Source of the DNA: JACCTU01 sp963700495
GTDB taxonomy: Bacteria > Actinomycetota > Thermoleophilia > Gaiellales > Gaiellaceae
Reading direction: 5' to 3'
DNA length: 64,000 nt
NCBI GenBank assembly: GCA_963700495.1
Contig: CAVOXT010000006.1
Span: 496,001-560,000, forward strand
Shown here: positions 25,474-36,023 of the stretch, one piece after another
How the letters are laid out: the number at the start of each line of letters is the position of its first letter
Position numbering within the stretch: the stretch's first letter is position 1
Notes under the pieces: generated by a model
Told to the model about the DNA's origin: nothing
The model's database searches: none
The model's input: the letters and a program-made list of their open reading frames with translations, nothing else
Translations under genes and position numbers: made by a program

Positions 25474-26301
25474 ATGACAAGCACGCTGGACGCAAACAAG
25501 CCCGACCTCGACGCGATCAAGCAGCGCCAACAGCAGGCCTGGGCGAGCGGCGACTTCGCCGTCGTGGCGGCGCGGATCGTGCTCGTGGCAGAGCATCTCT
25601 GCGACAGCGCCGACCTCCGCGCGGGGTGGCGTGTGCTCGACGTCGCCACCGGGAGCGGCAACGCCGCCATCGCTGCGGCGCGACACGGCTGCACGGCTGT
25701 CGGCATCGACTACGTGCCGAGCCTGCTCGAGCGAGGCCGCGAGCGGGCGGCCGCCGAGGGGCTCTCGGTGGAGCTGCTGGAGGGAGACGCCGAGGCGCTG
25801 CCCTTCCCCGACAACTCGTTCGACGCGGTCACGTCGGTCTTCGGCTGCATGTTCGCCCCCGACCACGCGCAGGCGGCCGCCGAGCTGCTCCGGGTCTGCC
25901 GGCCCGGCGGCACCATCGCTCTGGCCAGCTGGACACCGGAGGGATTCATCGGCGAGCTCTTCCGCACGGTCGGCGGGCACGTGCCGCCGCCGGCCGGGGT
26001 TCGGTCGCCGATGCTCTGGGGCACCGAAGCGCATCTGCGCGAACTGATGGGCGACAGCATCTGCTCGCTCGAGGTCGCGGAGCGAACCTTCACGTTCAGG
26101 TTCACGTCGGCCGAGGACTTCGTCGCGTTCTTCCGGACGTGGTACGGCCCGACGCTCAAGGCCTTCGCCGCGGTCGAGGGAAGTGCACGTGACGCACTCG
26201 AGCAGGATCTCGTCGCGCTCGCGCGCCGGTTCGACCGGCTCGGCACCGACGCGATCGCCATCCCGGCCACCTACACCGAAGCCGTGGCGATCACGCGCTG
26301 A
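25474..26301 (+). CDS. SAM-dependent methyltransferase 2 (UbiE-like)
   Basis: A 275-residue class I methyltransferase. Motif I is LDVATGSGNAA (residues 55-65), then CTAVGIDYVPSLLERGRER, EGDAEALPFPDNSFDAV (motif II) and RVCRPGGTIALASWTPEGFI. This pattern is close to the UbiE/menaquinone-type Methyltransf_11/25 group, often acting on small aromatic or fatty substrates. The start ATG 25474 has GAGGGAGA upstream. It carries the same structured leader as the preceding methyltransferase gene, so both are likely controlled by one signal. Confidence 0.88.
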   Translation: MTSTLDANKPDLDAIKQRQQQAWASGDFAVVAARIVLVAEHLCDSADLRAGWRVLDVATGSGNAAIAAARHGCTAVGIDYVPSLLERGRERAAAEGLSVELLEGDAEALPFPDNSFDAVTSVFGCMFAPDHAQAAAELLRVCRPGGTIALASWTPEGFIGELFRTVGGHVPPPAGVRSPMLWGTEAHLRELMGDSICSLEVAERTFTFRFTSAEDFVAFFRTWYGPTLKAFAAVEGSARDALEQDLVALARRFDRLGTDAIAIPATYTEAVAITR

Positions 26302-26350
26302 GCAAAAGAACTACCCGCGAACACACCAATCCGAGAGGAGCAGATCTCCG

Positions 26351-28221
26351 ATGGACACAGCAACGATGACCCAGTCCGGGTCGGACGGCGAGCGCTCGCG
26401 GTGAGCGGTCTCGCCGCCGTCTTCTTCGCCGCCTCGCTCGGCTACGGAGCCGACCAGGCGCTGGCCGCCTACACGGTCAAGCTGAATGCGGAGACGCTGA
26501 CGATCGCCGGAGACGCGGCGAGCGACAAGCTCGTCCTGCAGTTCGACTCCGGCGCGCCGACGCACGGTCCAGGTCGACGTCGGTGCGGACGGCACTACCG
26601 ACTTCAGCGTCGGTCTGAGCGCCGTCACTGCGATCGACGTCAAGGCGGGCGCCGGCGATGACGAAGTCAGCGTCGTCGGGCGCGATCCCAGCGGCGGCCC
26701 TGACAATTCAAGGCGGCGCAGGCAACGACACGCTGCGGGGCGGAAACGGTCCTGAGCATCCTCCTCGGCGGTGCCGGGGACGACTTCGTCGACGGCAACC
26801 GCGGTAACGACGAGGCGGTTCTGGGCGGTGGCGACGACACGTTCCAGTGGGATCCCGGTGACGGGAGCGACATCGTCGAGGGACAGGGCGGCAGTGACAC
26901 GACTCGACTTCAACGGCGCCAACGTCGGTCGAGCAGATCGACGTGTCGGCCAACGGCCACGCGTCCGGTTCACCCGAAACATCGCGGCCATCGTGATGGA
27001 CCTCGACGGCATCGACGACGTCAACTTCCACGCCCTCGGCGGCTGCGGACATCGGTCGTCGTCAACGACCTCGAGGGAACCGATCTCAAGCGGGTCGACA
27101 TCGACCTCGACGCGATCGGCGGAGTCGGCGACGGCCAGGCCGACACGGTCACGGCTCTCGGCACGGAAGCTGCCGACAAGGTGCAGCTCTCCTCGCCTGG
27201 CGGCTTCGTGATCATCTCCGGCCTGTCCGCGCAGGTGCTCGTGGAAGGCGAGGAAGCGGCGAACGACGACGTGAACGTGTCGACCCTCGGGGGCGACGAC
27301 ACGATCACGGGTGGCCGCGAGGTCTTCGGCCCGGCGTCGATCAACGTCGACGGTGGGGCGGGCGACGACGTCACGCGCTACAACGGCACGGACGTCGCCG
27401 ACACGATCGAGATCACCGCCAACGGCACCGAGGTCAGCACGTTCGCATCCCTGTCGGCGAGGCTCGACACGACCGCCGTGGAGAGCGTTGTCGTGCTCGG
27501 TCTCGCCGGGACCGACACGATCACGGCCGCCGGCAACCTCGCCCCGCTGACGGCACTGACGATCGACGGCGGTGACGACGGCGACTTCCTCCGCGGCGGA
27601 ACCGGAGCAGACCTCATCATCGGCGGCGACGGCGACGACTTCGTCGACGGCAACCAGGGCGCGGACCGGGCGCTGCTCGGCCGCGGCGACGACCGCTTCC
27701 AGTGGGACCCCGGCGACGGCAGCGACACCGTCGAGGGGCAGAGCGGCATCGACGCCCTGGACTTCAACGGCTCCGGGGCCTCCGAGGGCATGGACGTCTC
27801 AGCCGATGGCGGGCGCGTGCGCTTCACCCGCAACGTGGGCATCATCGTCATGGACCTCGACGGCGTCGAGAACATCCTCGTCCGCGCCCTCGGCGGCTCG
27901 GACAACGTCGTGGTCAACGACCTGAAGGGCACAGACGTCGACAATGTCGACATCGACCTCAGCGCGATCGGCGGCGGCGGCGACGCTCAGGCCGACGCGG
28001 TGGTCGTCAACGGCACGAACAAGCGAGACGCGATCCAGGTCACCCGGTCGGGCGCACAGGTCTCGGTCGCCGGCCTGAAGGCGCAGACGCGGATCGTCGG
28101 CAGCGACACGGCGCTCGACACACTCCGAATCCAGACGCTCGACGGCAAGGACAGCGTCGACGTCGCGGCGGACGTGAGCGACGTGATCATCCCCGTCGTC
28201 GACCTCGGCGCCGGCCAATGA
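26351..28221 (+). CDS. RTX-like Gly/Asp-rich repeat surface protein (5' half frameshifted)
   Basis: The locus encodes an exported protein starting near ATG 26351. A hydrophobic segment (VFFAASLGYGADQALA) around 26410-26460 is the likely signal. Nonapeptide-like calcium-binding repeats follow, such as GGAGDDFVDGN, GGDGDDFVDGNQGADRALLG and ISGL-type strands. Two homologous halves exist, one around 26750-27060 and one around 27570-27960; each has the segment FQWDPGDGSDxVEGQ and VRFTRNxxxIVMDLDG. The 3' part, 27181-28221, is an intact frame. The 5' part needs at least six single-base corrections between 26390 and 27060. RTX-type proteins fold on calcium binding outside the cell. Confidence 0.7.
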
Positions 28222-28290
28222 CACGTGTGTGACGGCGGCGTGCACGGCTCAAGCGCCCAAAGCCCTGCGGCGTAGAGGACCGTCGCCCCT

Positions 28291-30926
28291 TCATCGAGGC
28301 CCGCGCGGGAACGTACCGTCCGCGCGGGCCTCGCTCTTCAGGCTCGCGAGCCGGAGCTCGGCTGCGCGCTGTGCGGCCTCGCGGCGTGTCGTCGCCCCGA
28401 GCTTCGTCAGCACCGCGGCGACGTGGTGCTCGGCCGTCCGCGGCGACACGACCAGCCGGTCGGCGATCTCCGCGTTCGTGAGCCCGCCGACCAGGAGCGC
28501 CAGCACCTCGAGCTGGCGGGCGGTCAGTCCGGCCGGGTTGGCGCGCGTCGCCTCCCGCGGCCCCTGGGGAACGCGGATCCCGAGCTCGCGCATGCGCCCG
28601 GCGACACGCCTCGTCAGCGGCTCGGCGCCGAGCCCGCGGGCGATCTCGATCGCCTCGACCAGCGCCTCCTCGTCGTCGAGCAGCGAGAGCATCAGCGCGC
28701 GGTCGTACGTCCACCCGACCTCGCCGAAGGCGTCGGCCGCTTCCAGCCAGTCGCGCCGCAGCATCGCGGCGTACGGGGCCGAGCGTCGGCTCGTCGAGCT
28801 CGACGTCGATCCCGGCGACGGCCGCCCACGCCGCGACCCGGATCGCAAACCGACCACTGAGAGTGCCGCGCGGTCGGATCTCGTCGACGAGCTTCGTCGA
28901 ACCGCTCGGTCGGCATCGGCGCGCCGCTCGTCAGCGCCCACTCGGTCGCCAGCTCGAGGACCGGCGCGATCCGCTGCAGCTCGCCGGTGCGATCGGCCTG
29001 AGCCGCGAGGTCGGCCAGCCGCTCGGACGCGTCCGGATCGCCCCGGCGAACGGCGAGCTCGGTCAGAACGGTCTTGGCGAGCAGCTGGACGACCGTGATG
29101 CCCTGCTCGATCTCGCCGCGCGTGACCCGCTCGGCCTCGTCCCACGTCACCGGCGCGGAGGCGGAGCCAGGCGAGCATCGTGGTGACATACGAGACGAAC
29201 GTGTGCACCTCGTGCTCCTGGGCGTAGGCGAGCGCCTGCTGCGCGTACCGGAGACGCCGGCTCGGGCTGCACCCAGCATCATGAGCGTGTAGCCGAGGTT
29301 GACGAGCGCGCGCGTCGCCTCGTGCCGGTCCCCGGCGGCGTCGGCGATGGCGTGCGCCTCGAGGAGCGTGGCGGTGTCGCGCGTGATCCAGCTGCACTCT
29401 GCGCGCTGCCGATGTTGACGAGCGCGTGTGCGCGCGTGCTCTCGTCGCCGAGCCGGGTCGCGAGCTCGAGCGCCCGATCGCCCCACGCGAGCGCCTGCTC
29501 GGCGTCCTCCGCGAGCATCGCGAGCTGCGAGAGCCCGCTGTAGGCGCGCGCGAGCTCGACCGACTCGCCGAGCGGCTCGAGGATCGCGATCGCCTCGAGC
29601 GCCTTCGCCCGCGCGGCGCGCCGTCGCCGGCGAACCAGTGGAACCGCGACAGGACCCGCGTGCAACGGCCGACGGCCGCCTCGTCGCCGAGCTCCCCGTA
29701 GATGCCGATCGCACGCTCGATCGCGGGAAGGCGTCGTCGAGCCGGCCGACGACGTACGCGGCCGTCGCCAGCTCCTCGAGCACCGCCGCCTGCTCGGGCG
29801 GCGGTAGCCGCTCGACGAAGTCCGAGGCGCGCCGGTAGTGGGAGTACGCCTCCCGGTTCGACTCCAGCGCCGCCGCCCGCCGCGCGGCGACGAGCGCGTA
29901 GTCGGCGACGACGTCCTCGCGCGCCCGCGGCTTCCGCGTGGTGGACGATGTCGGCCGGGATCGGCGTCCGCGGCGAGCAGGGCCTCGAGGATCTCGCCGT
30001 GGAGGCGACGTCGCGCGGCGATCGGGACGCTCGACCTGATCGCGTTCCGTGCCAGCTCGTGCCGGAAGCGGACGTACGCGGAGATCGACCTCGAGCAGCT
30101 GCCGGCGCTCCGGCTCCTCGGCCGCCGACGGCCCAGTCCGGCATCACCGCGTCCAGCACCGAGACGTGCCGACGCGGTTCGGCACGACCGAGACGAGCTC
30201 GACGAGGTGACGCGCGTCGGTCGTCGAGCCGAGACGCGCGGCCGAGGACCGCGTTCGCGACCGAGGGCGGCAGCGTCGGCGGCGGGCCGCGAGGTCAGCA
30301 GCTCGGTGACGTAGAACGGATTCCCGCCGGTCGCCGCGTAGACCTCGTCCGCCGTCGTCGCCGGCGAGCGAGGCGACCGCGCTCTCCGACAGGGGTGCGA
30401 GCTCGAGCACGACGGAGTCCTCGGCGCGGATCGCGCCGAGGGTCGCGTGAAGCGGATGACCCGGCGGCGCCTCGCCGCCCCGGAAGGTCAGGACGAGCAG
30501 CGCCGGCAGGGACGCCGATCCGCCGCCCGAGCACGGTGATCGCGTCGAAGCGTCGCATCGTCCGCCCAGTGCACGTCCTCGAGCACGAGCACGGTCGGCC
30601 GCGGCGGGAGCTCGAGCTCCGCGATCAGCAGCGCCTGGATGTCGTGCGGCGCCGCGCCGGCCGAGAGCGCCTCCTCGAGCGCCGCCGAGACGCTCCCGAC
30701 GAGGTCGCGAATCGGACCCAGCGGCCGCGGAATCGAGAGGTCGTCGCAGGTGCCGACCAGCACCCTCGCCCCGGCTCCGAGACCCTCGACGAACCGGGTG
30801 ACGAGCGAGGTCTTGCCCGATCCCCGGCTCGCCGGTGACGAAGACGACCCGACCCTCGCCCCGCGCCGCCGCCTCGCGCGCCTCGGCGAGCGTGGCCAGT
30901 GCGCCGTCGCGCTCGAGCAGCTCCAC
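28291..30926 (-). pseudogene. LuxR-family AAA ATPase regulator (LAL type), copy 2, many frameshifts
   Basis: When the frames are joined this is an approximately 875-residue LAL regulator. It starts MELLERDGALATLAEAREAA at 30926. Walker A (GEPGIGK) is broken by an extra base in the CCC at 30816-30818, and Walker B is VLVLEDVHWADDA. The middle is TPR-like, and the end is a LuxR helix-turn-helix (LTARQLEVLALLVGGLTNAE then SPRTAEHHVAAVLTKLGATT), stopping at 28291. Numerous single-base breaks occur across the gene. It is the tandem twin of the gene at 30959-33545. Whether it is truly inactive or only unpolished sequence cannot be decided here. Confidence 0.8.
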
Positions 30927-30958
30927 AGGTCAACGATAGACCTGGTTCGGGGACTCGT

Positions 30959-33545
30959 TCAGCTGCGCGCGACCAGCCCGAGCTCCGAGGCGCGGCGGGC
31001 AGCGTCCCGCCGCGTCACGGCGCCGAGCTTCGTCAGCACGGCGGCGACGTGGTGCTCGGCTGTCCGCGGTGACACGACGAGCCGGTCGGCGATCTCCGCG
31101 TTCGTGAGACCCCGGGCCATGAGCGCCAGCACCTCGAGCTGTCGCGCGGTCAGTCCAGCCGGATTCGCACGGGTCGACTCCCGCGGCCCGGGGGGAACGC
31201 GGAGTCCGAGCTCGCGCATGCGCCCGGCCACACGCTTCGTCAAGGGCTCGGCCCCGAGCCCCCGGGCGATCTCGATCGCCTCGACCAGCGACTCCTCGTC
31301 GTCGAGCAGCGACAGCATCAGCGCCCGGTCGTACGTCCACCCCACGTCGCCGAAGGCGTCGGCCGCTGCCATGCCAGTCGCCCAACCGCATGGCGGCGTG
31401 CGGTGCCGAGATCGGCTTGTCGAGCTCGGTGTCGACCCCGGCGACGGCTGCCCACCCGGCCAGCCTGCATCGCACCACAACCGGCGAGACCGCCGCGTCG
31501 GCGTCTCTCGTCGAGGAGGTTCTCGAAACGTTCGGTCGGCATCGGCGCGCCGCTGGTCAACGCCCACTCCGTGGCCAGCTCGAGCAGCCGGTCCGATCCT
31601 CTGCAGCTCGCCCGTGCGATCGGCCTGAGCTGCGAGGTCGGCCAACCGCTCGCGGCATCCGGATCGCCGCGGCGCACGGCCAGCTCGGTGAGAACCGTCC
31701 TAGCGACGAGCCGGGGCATGGGGATGCCCCGCTCGAGTCTCGCCCCGCGCGATGCGCTCCGCCTCGTCCCACTCGCCGGCCCGGAGACGCAGCCAGGCGC
31801 CCGTCGTGACGGCATACGAGGCGAGCGTGTGCACCTCGTGCTCCTGCGCGTAGGCGAGCGCCCGCCGGAAGTACCGCGTCGCCGGCTCCGGCTGCACCCA
31901 GCACATGAGCGAGTAGCCCAGGACGACGAGCGCACGCATCGCCTCGTGCCGGTCCCCGGCGGCGTCGGCGACGACGTGCGCGTCGAGGAGCGTGGCGGTT
32001 TCGCGGTGATCGAGCTGGATCCTCGCGCCTGCCGATGTTGACGAGCGCGTGTGCACGGGTGCTCTCGTCGCCGAGCCGGATCGCGAGCTCGAGCGCCCGT
32101 TCCCCCCATGCGAACGTCTGCTCGGTGTCCTCCGCGAGCATCGCGAGTTGCGAGAGCCCGCTGTAGGCGCGCGCCAGCTCGGCCGACTCGCCGAGCGGCT
32201 CGAGGATCGTCGATCGCCTCGAGCGCCTTCTCCCGCGCCGCGGCACCGTCGCCGGCGTACCAGTGGAAGCGCGACAGGACCCGCGTGCAACGGCCCACGG
32301 CCTCCTCGGTCACCGAGCTCGCCGTAGATTGCGATCGCGCGCCCGATCGCCGGAAAGGCGTCGTCGAGCCGGCCGACGAGGTACGCGGCGTCGCCAGCTC
32401 CTCGAGCACTGCCGCCTGCTCTGGCGCGAGGAAGTCGGTCGACGAACGCCGAGGCGCGCCGGTAATGGGAGTACGCCTCCCGGTTCGAGTCGAGCGCCGC
32501 CGCTCGCCGCGCGGCGACGAGCGCGTACTCGGCGACGACGTCCTCGGCGCCTGCAGCTTCCGCGTGGTGGACGATGTCGGCCGGGTCGGCACTCGCGGCG
32601 AGCAGAGCCTCGAGGATCTCGCGCGTGGAGGCGACGTCGCGCGGCGATCGGAACGCTCGACCTGATCGCGTTCCGTGCCAGCTCGTGCCGGAAGCGAACG
32701 TACCGGAGATCGACCTCGAGCAGCTGCCGACGCTCCGGCTCCTCGGCCGCGGCCGGCCAGCCCGGCATCACCGCGTCCAGCAGCGACGTGCCCACGCGGT
32801 TCGGCACGACCGAGACCAGCTCGACGAGGCGCCGTGCGGCGTCGTCGAGCCGAGACGCGCGTCCGAGGACCGCGTTCGCGACCGACGGCGGCAGGTCGGC
32901 GGCAGGCCGGGACGCGAGCAGCTCGGTGACGTAGAACGGGTTGCCTCCGGTCGCGGCGTACACCTCGTCCGCGTCGTCGCCGGCGAGCGAGGCGACCGCG
33001 CTCGCCGACAGCGGCTGCGAGCTCGAGAACCACCGAGTCGTCGGCACGGATCGCGCCGACGGACGCGTGCAGCGGATGACCCGGCGGCGCCTCGCCGCTC
33101 CGGAAGGTCAGAACGAGCAGCGCCGGAAGCGAGCCGATCCGCCGCCCGAGCACGGTGATCGAGTCGAGCGTGGCATCGTCCGCCCAGTGCACGTCCTCGA
33201 GCACGAGCACCGTCGGCTGCGGCGGGAGCTCGAGCTCGGCGATCAGCAGCGCTCTGGATGTCGTGCGGCGCCGCGCCGGCGGAGAGCGCCTCCTCGAGCG
33301 CCGCCGAGACGCTTCCGACGAGGTCTCGAATCGGGCCCAACGGCCGCGGAATCGAGAGGTCGTCGCAGGTGCCGAGCAGCACCCGTGCCCCCGCGTCCAG
33401 ATCCCGCACGAAACCGGGTCACGAGCGAGGTCTTGCCGATCCCCGGCTCCCCGGTGACGAAGACGACGCGACCTTCGCCCCGCGCTGCCGCGTCGCGCGC
33501 CTCGGCGAGCGCAGCCAATGCCCCATCGCGCTCGAGCAGCTCCAC
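30959..33545 (-). pseudogene. LuxR-family AAA ATPase regulator (LAL type), copy 3, many frameshifts
   Basis: The twin of copy 2, 32 bases upstream of it in the same direction. It starts MELLERDGALAALAEARDAA at 33545 with intact Walker A (GEPGIGKTSLVTRF). Walker B is VLVLEDVHWADDA, and the LuxR domain (LTARQLEVLALMARGLTNAE) ends at 30959. An extra T in the run at 33411-33413 breaks the frame just after Walker A, and many further single-base shifts follow. The protein and DNA similarity to copy 2 extends over the whole length, so this is a direct tandem duplication of about 2.6 kb. Confidence 0.8.
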
Positions 33546-33699
33546 AGGTCAAAGATAGACCCGGCGCGGAGCTGGGCCGGCCCACCTGGAGCAGCCTTGC
33601 CCCTGCGGGTTTACCGAACTCGGATCGGGAGAGTCACCGATGGACGCGAGCCGTTGGTTCGCAACTCTCGGTCTTCGCCCGTCTCTTGAAAGGAGATCC

Positions 33700-34023
33700 A
33701 TGGCACAGACAACCGACACCCCCGTCCTCGACTTGCTGGCGGACATGACCGCCGCGTCGATCGAGGCGTCGAGCCTCGACGCGGAGACGTTGATGCTCGT
33801 CCGCATCGCCGCGCTCGTCGCGGTCGACGCACCACCGGTCTCGTATGCCTTCAACCTGGAGGCTGCGGGTGACCTCGAGATCGACCCCGAGCAGGTTCGG
33901 GGAGTTCTCGCGGCGGTCGCGCCGATCGTCGGCACCGCACGTGTCGCCTCGGCGACGAGCAATATCGTGCGGGCACTCGCGCTCGAGCTCGAGGTCGCCG
34001 AGCTCGAAGCGGAGACCAAATAA
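33700..34023 (+). CDS. Carboxymuconolactone decarboxylase-like protein
   Basis: A 107-residue helical protein starting at ATG 33700 directly after GAAAGGAGATCC. The segment LMLVRIAALVAVDAPPVSYA followed by GVLAAVAPIVGTARVASATS is the CMD fold. The AhpD-type CxxC redox motif is absent (there is no cysteine), so peroxidase activity is unlikely. Proteins of this small CMD type are frequent in actinobacteria and their role is unclear. A strong hairpin follows at 34028. Confidence 0.82.
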   Translation: MAQTTDTPVLDLLADMTAASIEASSLDAETLMLVRIAALVAVDAPPVSYAFNLEAAGDLEIDPEQVRGVLAAVAPIVGTARVASATSNIVRALALELEVAELEAETK

Positions 34024-34027
34024 GCCC

Positions 34028-34076
34028 AGGCGGAGCCGCCTCCCTCCGGAGTCCCGAGAGCGAGGCGGCTCCGCCT
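34028..34076 (+). terminator. Terminator after the CMD-like gene
   Basis: A perfect 15-bp inverted repeat, 34028-34042 with 34062-34076, is separated by 19 bases and followed by GTCTTTC. It starts 5 bases after the stop codon. Confidence 0.75.
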
Positions 34077-34165
34077 GTCTTTCATCTGCACGACTGAAGA
34101 ACCAGCGGCCAGCCGACGACTTCTGCGCGATCTGGCGAACGCTGACCGCCGCGATGCTCAGAGGC

Positions 34166-35005
34166 CTACTGAAGCGTCAGAAGAACGGGAATCAGCCCGC
34201 GGCCGTCGTCGAGCGTCGCCAGGGCCTTCCCCATGATGGCCCCGGCCGCCGCCGCAGGGTCGTCGACACGCATTGCATGACCTTCGGTGGTCGATGTAGT
34301 TAGGAGGTTGCCGAGCGTGATCGGCCCGTGGCCGGCATCCGCCTTGCAGTACACGCGGCCCGTGAGCGCAACCGGGACTCGCCCCTCCCCCGGCCTCGCG
34401 GCGAGCCGCAAGGCGGAGCGAAGATTGCCGGCGCCGGACGCCACGCCGACCACTCGCCGGTCGCAGGCTTCTTGCGCCACAGCGATCTCGTCCGGCCCGA
34501 CGGCGACGACGACCGAGCCCGGCTCGACGTCGGTGCTGGACGCGAACTCTTCCGCGAGATCCGCACCGAGCAGCTTGATGTCGCCGGCGCCGCCGTCGAG
34601 ATGGATCGTGAACTCGCCCGCGTCGTTCATGAGCCGCAGGTCGCCTTCGTTTCCCTTGCCGCCCAGATCGAGGACCGCGAAGCTCGAGTCGAAGGTGAAG
34701 ACGAATGTTCCGGCGTTGTCGCGAATCCGCAGGTCACCCTCGTTTCCCGGCGCCCCGAGATCGAGGAGTCCGAACCGTGAATCCAGCGTCACCGCGTCGT
34801 TGCCGTTTGCATCCTTCAGCACCAGCGTGCCGTCTTGCCCATTGATGACGACCCTGGCGTTTCCGTCGCCGTCTCGGAGGATGAGATCGCCGTCGCGACC
34901 CTTGGTGCCGACCGTGATGTCGCCGTTTCCGCCGTTGAGCGTGATGACCGGCGCTCCGCCCGGGCTCGCGGCGATGCTGACGATTCCATCGAACTGCTCA
35001 GGCAT
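34166..35005 (-). CDS. Beta-fibre repeat protein with 'YDRRVAGVVSGAG'-type C-terminal domain
   Basis: A 279-residue protein without signal peptide. Residues 20-140 contain about five strand-turn repeats of the form GDLxLRDxxGxxxxxLD followed by LDLGxxGNEG, suggesting a trimeric beta-fibre such as those in phage tail spikes. Residues 145-279 form a separate domain starting IKLLGADLAEEFASSTDVEP, with CDRRVVGVASGAG, ALTGRVYCKADAGHGPITLG, LLTTSTTEGHAM and GRGLIPVLLTL. That domain recurs in the fibre protein at 38976. It distantly recalls the autoproteolytic chaperone domain of phage appendage proteins, but this is from memory and unproven. No phage genes are nearby. Confidence 0.7.
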   Translation of the reverse strand: MPEQFDGIVSIAASPGGAPVITLNGGNGDITVGTKGRDGDLILRDGDGNARVVINGQDGTLVLKDANGNDAVTLDSRFGLLDLGAPGNEGDLRIRDNAGTFVFTFDSSFAVLDLGGKGNEGDLRLMNDAGEFTIHLDGGAGDIKLLGADLAEEFASSTDVEPGSVVVAVGPDEIAVAQEACDRRVVGVASGAGNLRSALRLAARPGEGRVPVALTGRVYCKADAGHGPITLGNLLTTSTTEGHAMRVDDPAAAAGAIMGKALATLDDGRGLIPVLLTLQ

Positions 35006-35174
35006 TTCGCCTCTCTACGCCGAACGGCTCGGCACCGAGAGCGCCAACGGCGGTTGGTGTCGGCCCGACCCTACGTCCTCGACCACGCCGATGACAACCC
35101 CGTGAGCTTCACGGATCGGCCGGGCTGAGCTGCCTCGCGGACTCGGGCAGGAGGAGCACGTCGCACGCCCCCGA

Positions 35175-36008
35175 TCAGGACGGAGGTCGGGGCGTGAACG
35201 GCCGCAACTCGTCGTCCCCCTCGCGGATGACGGCGTAGCTCGACTCGGGAACCTCGTTCCAGGCACCGGCGAGGTCCCCGAGCGGCTCGGAGACGATCAG
35301 CCTCGACTCGTCCGACAGTTGCTGCAGCACAGGGAGGTCGGGGTGCTGCTGACGCAGCGTGCTCACGTCGGTCGAGTAGAAGAGCGAGCGCGAGTCCCCT
35401 TCGCTCGAGTACCGGAACCCCCACACCTGCGCACCGTCCGTCGTAGCCACCGTCATCTGGATCGGGTGCTCGATGCCGTGCCGCCGTCCGGTCTCCTCGA
35501 TGAAACCGACCGCACGTTCGACGGCGCCCGGCGGATCGTCCTCGAGCCCCAGCGTGAGCGCCAGGAAGAAGAAGACCTCCGAGTCCGTCGAGCCCTCGAT
35601 CGAAGGGTAGAGCTCCGGATCGACCGCGAGAACGAGATCGCGCTTGACCTGGTGGAACTCGCGAATGAGCCCGTTGTGCATCCAGAGCCAGTTGCGGTGG
35701 CGGAACGGGTGGCAGTTCGTCTGCTGGATCGGCGACCCGGAGGAGGCGCGGATGTGCGCGAACACGAGCGGTGCCGCGATGTGCGCTCCGAGGTCGCGCA
35801 GGTTCCGGTCGTTCCAGGCCGGCTCGACGCTGTGAAAGACACCGGGCGTCTCGTCGGTCCCGTACCAGCCGATCCCAAAGCCGTCGCCGTTCGTCGTCTC
35901 CGCCCCGAGCCGGGAGTGGAGGCTCTGGTCGATGAGCGAATGCTTCGGCTTGTAGAGCAGCTCCTCGATCAGGACGGGGGAGCCGGAATATGCGAGCCAG
36001 CGACACAC
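35175..36008 (-). CDS. Class II glutamine amidotransferase
   Basis: A 277-residue N-terminal-nucleophile amidotransferase. C2 directly after Met is the nucleophile (MCRWLAYSG). The glutamine-site blocks are present: GDGFGIGWY, FAHIRASSGSPIQQTNCHPF, WLWMHNGLI. It releases ammonia and glutamate from glutamine, or hydrolyses a gamma-glutamyl amide as EgtC does. Stand-alone members of this size resemble EgtC/YafJ. It starts 15 bases after the glutamate decarboxylase stop, so it is in that operon. The glutamate it makes could feed the decarboxylase. This coupling is inference. Confidence 0.9.
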   Translation of the reverse strand: MCRWLAYSGSPVLIEELLYKPKHSLIDQSLHSRLGAETTNGDGFGIGWYGTDETPGVFHSVEPAWNDRNLRDLGAHIAAPLVFAHIRASSGSPIQQTNCHPFRHRNWLWMHNGLIREFHQVKRDLVLAVDPELYPSIEGSTDSEVFFFLALTLGLEDDPPGAVERAVGFIEETGRRHGIEHPIQMTVATTDGAQVWGFRYSSEGDSRSLFYSTDVSTLRQQHPDLPVLQQLSDESRLIVSEPLGDLAGAWNEVPESSYAVIREGDDELRPFTPRPPS

Positions 36009-36023
36009 TGTTCGACTCCTTCG

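Noticed and set aside
28291..33545. CRISPR-like or transposon repeats
   Set aside because: The repeats are one tandem gene duplication of about 2.6 kb coding for LAL regulators, not short spaced repeats, and no transposase is present.
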